Assembly: GCA_018806915.1 (NCBI GenBank)
Contig: JAGKQI010000085.1
Coordinates: 558,001-622,000, forward strand
Source: Phytophthora colocasiae
Lineage: Eukaryota; Oomycota; Peronosporomycetes; Peronosporales; Peronosporaceae
Reading direction: 5' to 3'
DNA: 64,000 bases
The notes beneath the pieces were generated by a model, which saw only the letters and a list, made by a program, of their open reading frames with translations, ran no database searches and was not told where the DNA came from. The position numbers were made by a program, and so were the translations under genes. This document shows, one piece after another, positions 22,601 to 33,900 of the stretch (within the stretch, counting starts at the first letter, position 1; every line of letters starts with the position of its first letter).

Positions 22601-24890
22601 GTTTGTACTGGATGCATCGGCTAAACTGAAGCAGAAGGAAAGCTTGGTGGCCGAATTGCAAGACGATGTGGCAGAGCTACAATCCAAGCTGGACCAAGAG
22701 AAAGGAATGACGCGGCACCTAATGGATCGCTCTCATTCCGAGAAGCAAGGCCACGCAAAGGAATTATTAGACAAGTCTCAAGCTGAAATTGAACAACAAG
22801 CACGAGTGGAAGAGCTTGAAGCATCGGTAGAGCAACTTCAGCGTCAGCTCCGAGTTAGTGAGCGATCTGCCTCAAACAAGCAACAACAAGCACGAGTGAA
22901 TGAGCTAGAGGCGTCAGTAAAACGTCTTGAACGTGAACTGGAAGTCAGCAAGCAATTATTAGCGAGAAAGGAGCAGCGGCATCACGCAAAGGAGTTATTA
23001 GACAGCTCTCAAGCTGACAAGGAGCGTCAAACACGAGTGGAAGAGCTTGAAGCATCGGTAGAACAGCTTCAACGTCAGCTCCGAGAAAGTGAACGATCAC
23101 CCTCAAACAAGCAACAACAAACACGGATAAAGGAGCTGGAGGCGTCAGTAAAGCGCCTTGAGCGTGAGTTGGAAGTCAGCAAGCAGTCCTTGACGGGGAA
23201 GGAACAGAGCGCCATGCATGAAAAGCTGCAGAAAGAGCGTGAACATCGAGCCCTGCAGACGAAGTGCGACAGATTAACCGACGAAAACGAGGCAAATCAT
23301 AAGAAGATGAACGCTAAGGTGGAAGAGGTGGGCCACCTGCAAGAAGAGATTGGGCAATTGCACGAGGAGATCGAGCGACTGCATGAAGAGATTCGTGACA
23401 ATACGGTAGAGATGGATAATGCTCGAGGACACCTTCACGTATCCGAACAGCTATCTCTAAAGCTCGAAGAGTTGCAAGATGAGCTCTCAAAACGCGAAGA
23501 AGAGTCTCGTCAGCACGAGGCTGAGTTGATAGCGAGGGAAGAAGAGCTGCAGAACGCTCGGGATACTGAAAACGAGTTGAGGCGTCTCCAAGTGCAGGTT
23601 CGCGAACACGAAGACGAGGTCGCGTCATTGAAGCAGCAGAACTTGAAGTTCCGAGAACAATTGAAGAGAGCGGCGCAAGCTAAGTTGTCATCAAAGCATT
23701 CTGAGGCAGATGCTGCTCGGAATACAGCGCTAAAGGAATTGGAGGACTCGTATGAACAGTCTGTACAGCGCGAGCGAAAGCTTAAATCACAAGTTGCTGA
23801 GCTTGAAGATACTAAGGCCGATATGCTCAGTCAGTTCCGTCGCGAGATGAGGAAGTTGAACATTGAGTTCGGCACGCAAGGATCCAAGGATGACTACATC
23901 GATGATGGAGCTTTTCACCGTGCCATTCTTGAGATCTCCGCCCTGCTTCGAAGCTATCAAGATCGTGAGACCCGCCAGGATGCGCTTATCCACCGCAAAG
24001 AGAAGCAAATTAACGACCTCAAGGCTCGGCTGGACGAAGTGGAGACCTCGTTCCGTCTCCGTGAAAGCGAGTTGGACAAGCGTGACGAGTCTAGAGGACG
24101 AGAAAAGTCACTCCAACACCAGGTAGACAACATGAGTTTGGAAGTTTCGAAGTTGCAAGTGGAAAACAAGGAATTGCGTGAACAAAACGTACTGGTGGGT
24201 GGCGAGGGCAGTACGGAAGATACGCGTCCATGGGAAGAATTATGCGCGAAACTAAAAAGTCAAGTGTCCGAGCTGAAGTTGGAGAAACACGATCTGCGTC
24301 AACTAAACTCACTCCATGCGTCAGAATTACGTCTAATGGGGGAAAACCGTGCGAAACTGCAGCGTCAAGTGTCCGACCTGAAGTTGGAAAACCAGAAGCT
24401 GCATCAACAAAGTACACGTGCAGATTATGAGGGCAGTGCGGAAGACGCTCGTGATTGGGAAGAAAGATGTGCGAAGTTACAGCGTCGAGTGCGCGAGCTC
24501 AAGGACGCTAATGCAAAGCTGAAAGAGAGCCGCTTTTCGAAGGCCGACATGAAGGCTCTTGTAAAGGAAGTCGAAAGCCTTACTAGCCAAGTTTTGGAGA
24601 AGGATATGCAGCTTGCAGCACTTCGGAATCGCGATACCTCGAAGGTCAAAAACACTGGGGCTGCCAACAGCTCTCATCGTTCTAGAAACCTTCTGGAAGA
24701 GAAGATTATGGTGCTGAATGACCACTTGACTGGGCTCATGACGGAGAACATGCAGCTGCAGCATAATGTGGAACAGTATGCTGTCCAGTATGGTCCTTTG
24801 GATGGTGTTATCACAAAAGGTGTTATCAGCAACTCAGGAATTCGAGTACCCGCCCGACGAAACGGCAGTAAAGCTGCTGTTCGGTCATAG
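19602..24890 (+). CDS. Giant coiled-coil protein (1,734 aa)
   Basis: Exon 1 (19602-19883) encodes a basic, Ser/Arg-rich 94-residue head with MPAGFSTPRRR and a short helix VRSFADFLHFL. An 84-base intron (GTAGGT...GGAG) leads in phase into exon 2 (19968-24890), an almost unbroken heptad-rich coiled coil in Glu, Gln, Lys and Leu. Two internal duplications are visible. One is around 22,741-23,200, where the pair of blocks KELLD-S-Q-A...RVEELEASVEQLQRQLR and ...ELEASVKRLERELEVSKQ occurs twice. The other is at 24,200-24,510, with three W-E-E/K-L-Q-R-x-V repeats. The short C-terminus is basic (RVPARRNGSKAAVRS). The length and head-rod layout resemble golgins, centrosomal or basal-body rods; no domain identifies which. 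A partial initiator-like TTTTCATTTTCGC lies about 30 bases before the ATG. Confidence 0.85.
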
Positions 24891-24974
24891 TAAACCCGTG
24901 TGAACGTTGATCAATCTATTTACTAGTAGTTTTTTTGCATGAACACCTCATGGACATTCTGTTGATCGTTGGAT

Positions 24975-26580
24975 TTACACTAATTGACGTTGCTTGGTCT
25001 CTGGAAGGTAAGCCCAGAAGAAGAACAAGCACGCGACGTACGTGGCTCCGTACGCTAGGAAAGTGGTCGCAGTACTAAAAGTCTCAAACAACGTGAGCAT
25101 GGAGCCGTTCACAACCAGCGAGATAAGCGACATGGTAAATGTGCAATAGCTCATGTACCTGGCTCGGTAGCTGTTGTCTTGGAAGAGCTCACTCAGAATA
25201 ACTACAAACAAGATACTGGGACCAACCGCAGCGAACACGTTGAGGACGGCGAAGGTAATCATGACACTCGCCGAAGCCGCTGAGTTGTGTGCAAAATCGT
25301 CGGTGGAATAACGCGCAAAAATGCCGCCGCTTACGAGGAAGCAGCCACAGACAACGGCAAGACAGACCAAGTACACCTGCCGTCTCGAAAACCTTGCGAT
25401 GATAAACCGTCCCGCAAAGAGTACCGACACCACAGCTACAAGCGAACACAGGAGACCGAACAGGTTTGCATCTCTACGCGAGTAGGAAGAGCTGGTCTTG
25501 GCGATAATCTCTGGCCCGTAGAAGAGAGAAGCATCGACACAATTATTCACATATGCCAACAAAATGCCGATCACGAGCTCCAAGCGTGGGTTTGCAGTTG
25601 GAGAAGCCTCTGCAGGTGGAGAAGTAGTTGTATCTTGTTCGGTTGGACGTTGGTAGGTTCCGTTTCTCGATCGCTTGATGGTGACTGAAGGTCCAGCACT
25701 GTCCACACTATCTTCATCCGAGATGTCCGTCACACCATCTTCTAAGTCCGTTGTAGCGTTCTCCTTCCAACGGAGCCACTTGATACTCTCAGGGAAGTGG
25801 TAGTGGAAGTTGTAGAGCACATAGAGCGCTGGTAAACTACCGAAAACCAAACACGCTCTCCAATTCTCGCTAACGGAGATCATAAACAGATACGGCACTG
25901 CAACACCAGAGTTCACCCTGCAACCACCAACACTGTTAACACGACAATAGGAATAGCTTCCACAGTAGTTTATCGACTCACCCGAGTTGGAATAACGTAA
26001 GGAATGTGCCTCGACTAGTAGCGTCCACACACTCGCTGATGTACATGGGAATGAGTAGAATCGACAGCCCATTACCCACTCCAGAGCACAGTCTCCACAA
26101 TACAAGCCAGGAGAAGCTGGTACTGGCAATACCAGCCAATAGAGCCCCCACAATAGAGCACGAACACGCGAACATGGCCGTCGCCTTGCGACCAAATCGG
26201 TCGGCTAGGAATCCGCCCACCAGCATGGAACAGGCATCACTCAGGGTCGCTGTAGCACTCAGAGCTTCCTCCTGCGTCGATGACAATTGTAGATCATCTC
26301 TCATATATTGCAACGTGGCTGCCAGACTAGAAAAAAATGAAGAATTAACTATGAATTATGATTAACTGTAAAACCTTCAGGACAAGTCTCACCTGACGTT
26401 GTAGCCGTAGATGAGACCTCCCATGATACTGAAAAGCACCCACGTACGACGCTTAAAGCCCCCAATGCCTCCATATCCTTCGTCATCAGATACTTCACTG
26501 TCTTTAGCATATCCACGTTGCTTCTCTCGTAGCCGCAGGAGCTCGTTCGTCTCCTCAGGAGTCATCTCTTCAACTCCCAT
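24975..26580 (-). CDS. MFS sugar-porter-type transporter
   Basis: Three exons: 26393-26580, 25982-26326 and 24975-25917, 491 aa. Phases agree at both GT-AG introns (66 and 64 bases). The N-terminal cytosolic part is acidic. TM1 begins at WVLFSIMGGLIYGYNV. The loop 2-3 signature is ADRFGRKATAMF, and the loop after TM6 holds FPESIKWL, the sugar-porter P-E-S-x-x-W-L. A long acidic central loop (T-D-I-S-D-E-D-S-V-D) separates the two halves. The C-terminus has the Y-L-P-E-T-K motif just before the end. Substrate cannot be read, but the motifs fit the sugar porter subfamily. The divergent neighbour SYS1 starts only 98 bases away, implying a shared promoter. Confidence 0.9.
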
Positions 26581-26678
26581 TGCGCACGACTTGTTGACGT
26601 TGAACAAATTGGTTTAAACGTTAAAACAAATAATTCCGACGTTATGATCAGTTGATAAACCAGCTAAAAAAGAAGAAG

Positions 26679-27372
26679 ATGCCCAAGTTTTACGGTGCTG
26701 CGCGGTGGGCGCCTAAGCTCATCCTACTGCAGATTCTGTGCATGCAGGTACGTATCATAACGTCTGTCATTGTCTCCTCTATCTAATGATACCCATTACG
26801 GCTTTTAATTTACATTCTACTCGACGTATTAGTGCTCGCACTATGTCGCTCAAGGTCTCGCGCTTGGTATCTGCCATGGCGCCCACGTGACACTGGACCA
26901 ATTCTTCGCCTACCACACGCAAACTGTCGTCACTGTTGATGGACTGAAGAACTGCTTTGCTGTTGTTGCCGCCAGCCTCGTCAGGTTCGTGCTTGTTCTA
27001 CTTAATTCAGTGCTTTTTTGTAGTAGTAACATGTATGCCTTGCTGTGCAGTGCTGTGTGCCTCGCGCTCTTCGTTGAGCGTGCTAAAAAGTGTCTGGACT
27101 TTGGTGTTACGCTGTACTTCATCGACTTCTTGGCTCAATGCTTTTATTCAGTGCGTTGCAGTGATTCTGAGGTGTATCAAGACCAACTGACTGACAATAA
27201 TTCTGTTTCTTTGGCGTTGCAGGAGTTCCCTAAGATGTGGGACTGGTGGCTCGTACACCTTGTGGCTACGATGCTTACGATCGTGCTGGGAGAGTATTTG
27301 TGCTCACGTCGTGAGTTAGAGGAGATCCCTATGATTGATCTCTTCACAAAGCGCTCTTCGCGCAAAAACTAG
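26679..27372 (+). CDS. SYS1: SYS1 Golgi membrane trafficking protein
   Basis: Four exons (26679-26747, 26833-26984, 27024-27150, 27223-27372), 165 aa, with all phases consistent. SYS1 is a four-span Golgi protein that recruits the ARL3/ARFRP1 GTPase and golgins. Family marks are A-R-W-A-P-K-L-I-L-L-Q-I near the start, LDQFFAYHT after the first span, VERAKKCLDFGVTLYFIDFL, W-D-W-W-L-V-H and the near-invariant VLGEYLCSRRELEEIPM close to the C-terminus. Length is normal. The introns are tiny (39, 72 and 85 bases), and the 39-base one can be read through without a stop, so automated gene callers may retain it by mistake. Confidence 0.95.
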
Positions 27373-27458
27373 CAGGAACTGGAAGATAGAAAGGGTGAAT
27401 AATGCACTCATGATCGCATGAGCTCTGTGTTGAAGGTTGGAAATATGTGTATGCTAGT

Positions 27459-29912
27459 CTACAGATTCTGAGCTCCGGAACGAGTAGGTGAATGGTCGGA
27501 TCCACTAGGTTTTTGGAGGAGGAACGTGACCATTTCGAGTTGCATTGTGTACGATTTCTCCATTCGATCCATGGCCTGGAGGACGTTCTCGTCAAGCCCC
27601 CGCAGGCGAGGAAGTAGATCAGTGTACGCTAACGCAGCCACGAGGTGTTCCAGGTTCTCGTCTCGCAAGATCTGTCTGGGCAAGCGGAGGTGTGTTAATC
27701 GCGGTAGTGTGGCCAGCTCGTGTAAAAGTACAGACATCGGAGCGCGGGCGTGTGAAAGATCAAGGCGCTGTAGCGTACAAGTCTGCGTGGACGCTAGTTT
27801 GCGCACCCAGGCAGATGAGGCTGTTGACGGTGCTACCACGCTGACAAATCGGTCCGAGGCGATATGAACTTCCTCCAAAGCTCTGGAATAGTAGTCGTGG
27901 CCAAGTATTGTCGTGGGCATGAGCTCTTCAAGCACCTGTGCACTGACAGACGCGCTGGAGTTGTCGTCCAGGAGTCCATCCACTCGAGACGGCAAACTGC
28001 CATAATATGCCACGAGCTTGCTTTTGTACTCGTTTACATCGTTAATTGGCATTGTTGACCAATGCACTGGCGGGTGACGAGCGAGTTCAGCCTCTGAGCA
28101 CCGAAGATACTCATGTCGAAGCAATTTGGATGCACTGGCTGAGTGGGTAATGATGAGGTACTTAGCATACTCCAGAAAAGACCGTAAGCCACCGGAAAAA
28201 CTGTCAGGAAACTGCAGCAGAAGAGCTAGCGCATTGGACGCATCGGGATTTCCAAATCGGCCACGTGCCCACACCATCACTGCGGTTTGGATCAACGAGC
28301 TCACCATTGTAGGGTGTGGGAACGCTAGACGGTGACGGAATGCACCAGCCATGGTTCCACGAAGGCCACCATTATCAGGGTTTCCTCCACCTGCAGCAGC
28401 TTCTGCTTCAGCTGCCGCTAATCTTTGGCGATGATGAGCAATCTCGCCGTCAAGATCAACTATGTCTGCAGGCTCATTTACGTCACCTTCAACCGGAAGA
28501 ACAGGCTCAAGTGCCTGGTCACGAGCACCACCGGAGTGCTGGCAGTTGCGACGGCTGAGAAATAGCTGAAAGAGGGGAATACGCTGGTGCGGATGATCGT
28601 TCAATTCAGGGGCCTCTACCATATCGACATCATCTTCAGTCAGCTCTACTCTTTCTTCTTGAGGCTGAACATTTGCAGCGCTTTGCGTCGACTTCCTGTG
28701 TGCTGAAGGTTGGTTGTGCACCACAATATTTACTAGAGAAACGTCGCCATGCTCACAGTTTGATCGCTCCAACGCATCCACTGCAAGCAACATTTGACGC
28801 AAGAATGAACGCAGCGTGCGTTCGCTGACACGCTGCCTTGTGTGAAGCCACGCACTTAGCGTGACACGATTCCGCCCGTCAGCAACACTGAAAACATCTT
28901 CGTCATCAGCAACACCTGCACGATTTTGAACGTTGACAACTGGCTGCTGCGGGCCTGGTAAGACTGCTGCCACATTTGGAGCACCCACAAAGCGAACAGC
29001 TTGTCCTCCTGCTAGAGCTTGGAGCTGTAACTCCGTTGCTATCCGTGCCATCTCATCATCCTCTTGAGTCTGCAGAGCCGGGTTGGCTTTCCCACACACC
29101 AAGTGCACACTGGAAACCGGTTCAGCTTGTACTTGCGCTATCCATGCCTGTTGTCTGTTGAACAGCTCCATAAACCTGGTATTATACCTCCTGTTAACTC
29201 CTGCATTCATCCTTGCAGATACATTCATATTGCCACCATTGTCTTCTTTTGTATACGCTGCTTGTGCAAGCTTCAGTCTCTGAAACACCATGTATACCAG
29301 GATAGCAGGTACGTCTTCCTGCTGACACGTCGGATTTCGCTCCATCCCCAACAGTGGACGCAACGGATACTTTTCCAAAGGCGTTACGAGTAGCGGCTCC
29401 CAGAACAAATCATCTCTTGCCAGAGCTTTCCAAGCTCTACAGACTGCACTAACACGCAGCAATTCCTGCGGCGAGAAATAGCCAAAAAGCAGCATTTCCA
29501 TGCCTCCCAATGCGTCAATGCCAACATAATGACGTTCACTCTTCAACTGACCATCACTCTGTTCTTCCTGCCAATCCAGTGACTCGTCCTCACCCGATAG
29601 GATCATACTGGTGGAGATCTTCATCGAATAGGCGTCTTCTCCGTGCCTCCGCTTGTCCAGTGGTCGAAGAGGGTAGAATTTGATGCGTTCACGCACATAT
29701 TGAAGCGCCCGGAGCTTGTCCTTGCATTGCCGCAGCTGCAGCATGAGTGGGTCTTCATCCTCGAGTGACTGTGGAGAATAGGCCGTGGGTTTAGGCTGAA
29801 AGCTCTCGTTCTGGATAGAACGGATCCACTGGGACGAAGGAGATTCTGATAAGGAGTGATGGTCGTCTGCTGGGCGCTTGGGGCGGCGTCGAGGCGGAGA
29901 GGAGGCGTCCAT
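27459..29912 (-). CDS. F-box protein with kinase-like segment and C-terminal leucine-rich part
   Basis: 817 aa from the ATG at 29912 (the frame is open upstream to a TTG at 29951). The N-terminal 60 residues are basic and disordered. The F-box at about residues 137-176 (MEMLLFGYFSPQELLRVSAV, C-R-A-W-K-A-L, F-W-E-P-L) would bind SKP1 in an SCF ubiquitin ligase. A mid-region stretch reads SAWLHTRQRVSERTLRSFLR, then AVDALERSNCEHGDVSLVNI, which resembles the alphaE helix and H-G-D-x-S-x-x-N-I catalytic loop of a kinase. No glycine loop or DFG is evident, so it is a degenerate or fragmentary kinase lobe. The C-terminal 130 residues have two leucine-rich-repeat-like strands (LQRLDLSHA, LTHLRLP) as expected for a substrate-binding end. 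Single exon. Substrate unknown. Confidence 0.78.
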   Translation of the reverse strand: MDASSPPRRRPKRPADDHHSLSESPSSQWIRSIQNESFQPKPTAYSPQSLEDEDPLMLQLRQCKDKLRALQYVRERIKFYPLRPLDKRRHGEDAYSMKISTSMILSGEDESLDWQEEQSDGQLKSERHYVGIDALGGMEMLLFGYFSPQELLRVSAVCRAWKALARDDLFWEPLLVTPLEKYPLRPLLGMERNPTCQQEDVPAILVYMVFQRLKLAQAAYTKEDNGGNMNVSARMNAGVNRRYNTRFMELFNRQQAWIAQVQAEPVSSVHLVCGKANPALQTQEDDEMARIATELQLQALAGGQAVRFVGAPNVAAVLPGPQQPVVNVQNRAGVADDEDVFSVADGRNRVTLSAWLHTRQRVSERTLRSFLRQMLLAVDALERSNCEHGDVSLVNIVVHNQPSAHRKSTQSAANVQPQEERVELTEDDVDMVEAPELNDHPHQRIPLFQLFLSRRNCQHSGGARDQALEPVLPVEGDVNEPADIVDLDGEIAHHRQRLAAAEAEAAAGGGNPDNGGLRGTMAGAFRHRLAFPHPTMVSSLIQTAVMVWARGRFGNPDASNALALLLQFPDSFSGGLRSFLEYAKYLIITHSASASKLLRHEYLRCSEAELARHPPVHWSTMPINDVNEYKSKLVAYYGSLPSRVDGLLDDNSSASVSAQVLEELMPTTILGHDYYSRALEEVHIASDRFVSVVAPSTASSAWVRKLASTQTCTLQRLDLSHARAPMSVLLHELATLPRLTHLRLPRQILRDENLEHLVAALAYTDLLPRLRGLDENVLQAMDRMEKSYTMQLEMVTFLLQKPSGSDHSPTRSGAQNL

Positions 29913-30240
29913 GGCGGAAGCTTCAGAGTGATGGTCTTTGCGGAATTGCAAGTGCCAATGTGAGACTGTCGTAAGTTACGCCGTAACGGTGTTTCTCAAA
30001 ACTGATAATGGTGCAGAAACGCTGCAATATCATAATAAGGATTTAATAATAATAGAAAAGATATGTCAATAAAAATATGTTCTTGATGCAATTTATAAGA
30101 ATAGAAGGAATTCTAGTTTGGCAGTGCCATTATGGCATAGATGGCGGTCCCAGCGACAATAATGTCATCCGTATCAAAAGTCTCAGTTGAACTTATCAGC
30201 CAATCAGAATCCTCATCTGAATGCCAAATTTGACTTTCTT

Positions 30241-30254
30241 TCATTTTGCATTTT
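30241..30254 (+). promoter_or_regulatory. Oomycete initiator (Inr) element of UBL3
   Basis: TCATTTTGCATTTT matches the oomycete Inr core consensus TCATTYYNCAWTTT at every position and lies 40 bases before the UBL3 start codon, the usual spacing. It is strong support both for the start codon and for the oomycete origin of the DNA. Confidence 0.85.
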
Positions 30255-30293
30255 TTTCGCTGTGACGAAGAGCTCACCAAAGAGCGACAGACA

Positions 30294-30795
30294 ATGGGCA
30301 GCAAGGGCGGGAGCACAGAGCACGAGCTACGGCTTAAATTCCTGTTCGCTAATCAGGATGGCGTGCACGTGGAGCTGAGCTTCTCAAAGGTGGCGACAGT
30401 GGCAGAAGCCAAGACGCAGCTCATGCACAATTGGCCGCAAAGTACGTGTTTGTCCTCCGCTTTAAAGCACAGTTCCTTATTATCCTCTCGTAGATGTGCC
30501 GCCAGCTGAAGACGCCAAGTCTGTCCGCCTTATCTGCATGGGACGCGGCATCTTGCAGGACTCGCATACGCTGGGGTCAGCTGTGCCAGCCTTTGACACG
30601 CACCCGACGCCTGTAAACGTATCAGTCTTCCACAAGTCGCAACAAGCAGTGCGAGGTACGCATGCTATAATGCGGACACTACGACGGTGGGTCGGGAGCT
30701 GATTCTTGCTGGCTCTTACTGCTGTAGAACCCACGCAAGGCCACGCAGCCGCCAAGACGGTCGAGTCGGCGGGCTGCGGCTGCGTCATCTGCTAG
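30294..30795 (+). CDS. UBL3: UBL3/MUB membrane-anchored ubiquitin-fold protein
   Basis: Three exons (30294-30441, 30494-30655, 30728-30795), 125 aa, spliced in frame with GTACGT-type donors. A ubiquitin fold covers residues about 10-100 (LRLKFLFANQDGVHVELSFS, K-T-Q-L-M, VRLICMGRGILQDSHTLG). The chain ends in G-C-G-C-V-I-C, a CAAX box preceded by another Cys, as in animal UBL3 and plant MUBs, which are prenylated and palmitoylated and dock E2 enzymes at the plasma membrane or sort proteins into vesicles. There is no C-terminal Gly-Gly, so it is not conjugated like ubiquitin. A perfect oomycete Inr sits upstream. Confidence 0.93.
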
Positions 30796-30917
30796 AATAT
30801 GTACTCCCGATGTACACAAACACTCGCTGCTCTCTATCTTGACGCCTGTTTAGCACTAAGTTATCTGCAATAACTAACCTAGGACCCGTTCTTTTTGCTT
30901 CTCTTTCTCTCGTTCTC

Positions 30918-33900
30918 CTAGCAGAAGGGCTGCTGGCAGATCGGACACTTGTTCTTGCCAGACTGGTTGAACCATTTGTACAGACACGAGTTGTGGTACT
31001 TGTTGTTGCACGTTTTGCAGGGAAGCGATGGCAGACCCATGTTCTTCGGGTTCAAGATGGAATAACAGATCGGACACGGCTCCACGCCTTCGAACTCCTT
31101 GTCCACGTTGTGTTTCCACAGCAGCACAGCATCCAGCAGTGAACCATCGCGAGACGATGTCACACGGATAATCTGCAACACCCACCGCCGCCAGCGATCT
31201 TCTGAAATGCCGATACGCTTAGTGCACTCGACCTCAACGCAGCGCAGCGGATACGAAGCTGGTACGCGTACAACCATCTCCAGTGCACACTCGTCCTTCA
31301 TGTACGTTGTTGTGATCTCACGTGACACACGACTTCCCTTCACAGTCATCTCTTCGTCATCCCAGGACTCGCCAGTAGCCGCAGTACTTTCGCCTGCCTT
31401 CTGGATCAGTTCTAGCTCTGCAGCAAGCACCGACGGGGTGATGTGGTCTTCGAAGTATTTTCCAGCCCAGCTACGTGTGGCACGTGAGCAGTCGTCGTTC
31501 CACCAGGATCGCACCATGGCTGGAAGGCGAACCACCGTACGGAAGAAAACGCGAGTACCAAGCTGGAACACACGAGCTTTGTGGAGGCTCCACGTTTCAT
31601 CGTCCGCATTTCTCTCCAAGTCTGTTACGTCAAACAATGCAGTGTCCTGTAGCTCAGAGGCCGGTGCTTTCGATGCAGACTGCGACTCCTGTGATAATAG
31701 CGCCGAACTAAAGTTCAGGAAATTCGTGAGCATCCCGTGACGGGCGACGTAGGAGCTCAACGACGACGCGATCAAAGTGGCGGAAGCCCCTTCAGTGAAG
31801 GCTTCAGTGAAGGCTTCACCACTGCTTTCACTTCCACTCGACGGGAAGAGCTGCAGGAAAAGATCCCAGAGCAGCAACTTGCCCGTGATATCCTCCCGCT
31901 CCTGCACCTTTTGCTTTCGACTGCGCATCCGAATGTTGACATTGCTGCTCTCGCCGTTCTTCTCACCGAAGACAGCGCGCAGGGCTGAACGCAGAGCCTT
32001 TGGAATCAGAACCTTGGCCAGCGCAGATTCTGTCGCGGTCTCGTCCTCAGCGTTCACATCGATCGCATTTGCATCGTAATTGCGCAGACGAAGCGCTCCA
32101 CTGTAAGATGCCACAATGTACAGCAGTACACGCAGCACTGGCTGCAGAGGATAGCGCTTCCCGTTAAAGAGTGAAGCAAGCGTTTCGATGCCACCAAAAG
32201 ACTCCAGCACAAGCCGTTTAACATGATCAATATCATGGACACTAGTAAGAGTCGACCGTAACGCCGGCAGAGCACTCGTAAGTACCTTCTCCACACTAAA
32301 CCACAGACCAACAAGATGGAAACATTGGGCAGGAGACGTTAGGCCCACGTACGATGTTTCAATACTTGCCTTTAGTTCCGCACACTCCGAAAGTGCGCAG
32401 AGAACCGTCGACAGAAGCGCATCACGGTAGTGTGCTGCAAGTTCCTGAAGTGCGTCAGGGTTCGAAATGTACATGACACTCACAAGATCCATCAACACCA
32501 ATCTTGCGCTAGCAAGCTCGTTTGAGTAGCTAAGCACAATCTTCTCTTCGTCGCCCTGGATAATTCTTCGATCACCGAGCGTAGAACAGCGCTTATGGAT
32601 CTTCAAAGCAGCAGTTTTGGCAGTCTCTGTCTTACCTGCAACTGCATGCGTCACAACCAAACGCGCCAGGTTTTCCCACTTACCACGGAACTCAGAAGAT
32701 GCGTCTGGCAAATATACCCCGAGACTTCCGACATATTCCGCAACGGCAATCCATTCATCAATTTCGACGGCAGTTAGCGAGCTTGGCGCGAGCAGTTCTG
32801 TAATCTGCGCGATGATAGACTCTTGCGTTGATAGTTGGACAATTTGCTGCTTCGTAACGCCGGGTTGCTTGTGTTCTTCCTTCAGTGCACGCGACACCAA
32901 TCGTAAGTAGGCAAACAGTCCAGTTTTCTTGATAGCATCACCCTCGCACAGAGAGAAGAACTCCTTGAGTGCCAATGTGATTCCAGGTTCCGTATCCGAG
33001 ATTCCACTGAACAGCGAGATAGCAACTGTTTGGATTGCTTCCACTCCCCAGTCGCCCTTGTGGTCCACTAGTTCCCCAATGTTTCGTGTTCGTACTTCAA
33101 CGGAGCTGAAAATCGACAGTACCGCGACTGTAACTTCGTCCAGCTCTTTGTGTTGCTCTTCAGTAAGCAACGTCAAGTTTTCTGTTGTATTGACAGCACT
33201 GTTGTTCTTGCTTAAGAACATCAAGTCGCGATACTTCGCAGCTTCACGCCGATGTCCGTTTTGACGAGCAGCAAGTGCTAATCGAAGTACCTTGTCCAAT
33301 AATCCAGAAGAAGATTTCAGAGATTCATACAGAGGTTCCAGCGTTAAGTAGCTTTCTGTAATTTCCACAAGGTCAAGACCTCTTTGGATGTGATCGTTGG
33401 AATGGAACACAACCCACGTCAGTGCATGAGTAACATCGACGTCCACCAGCTTGGCAACCAGATCCACCGCCTTTTCTTCTTGCTCTGATACCAACGAGGT
33501 GAAGTAGCCTTGCAGGACACCCACAACTTGCTCGTCCTCGCAAATTTCTGCCAAACCCGACAGCAAACGGCTGTAAAAAAGTCTCTCCTTAGAATCCCCA
33601 TCGCAGCGCAGGTTAATCGCGTCTAGTTTCTCCACGAGCTGCGAAGCCGAAAAGAACGTCTGATCAGCACCAAGCTGCACGTAGCTCTTAACATAAGCAG
33701 CAAAAAGCTTGGAGTTGAACGACACAGTTCCTGCTGGTAAATCTGCAAGTAAGAAGTCGTTGACATGCTGAGCTAATTCGTTTACAAGAGACTCCGAGCG
33801 CTCTGCCGACCATTTCTTAAGGGAATGTCGCACAGTTCGTGCCCACAGCACACTTGCTTCAGCTCTGTAGCTGCCTCGAGCTGACAGGTGGAAGAGCAAC

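Noticed and set aside
30113..30316. Minus-strand frame ending T-D-D-I-I-V-A-G-T-A-I-Y
   Set aside because: It has some look of a transposase N-terminus, but it is only 67 codons, crosses the UBL3 promoter and start, and no family match could be supported.
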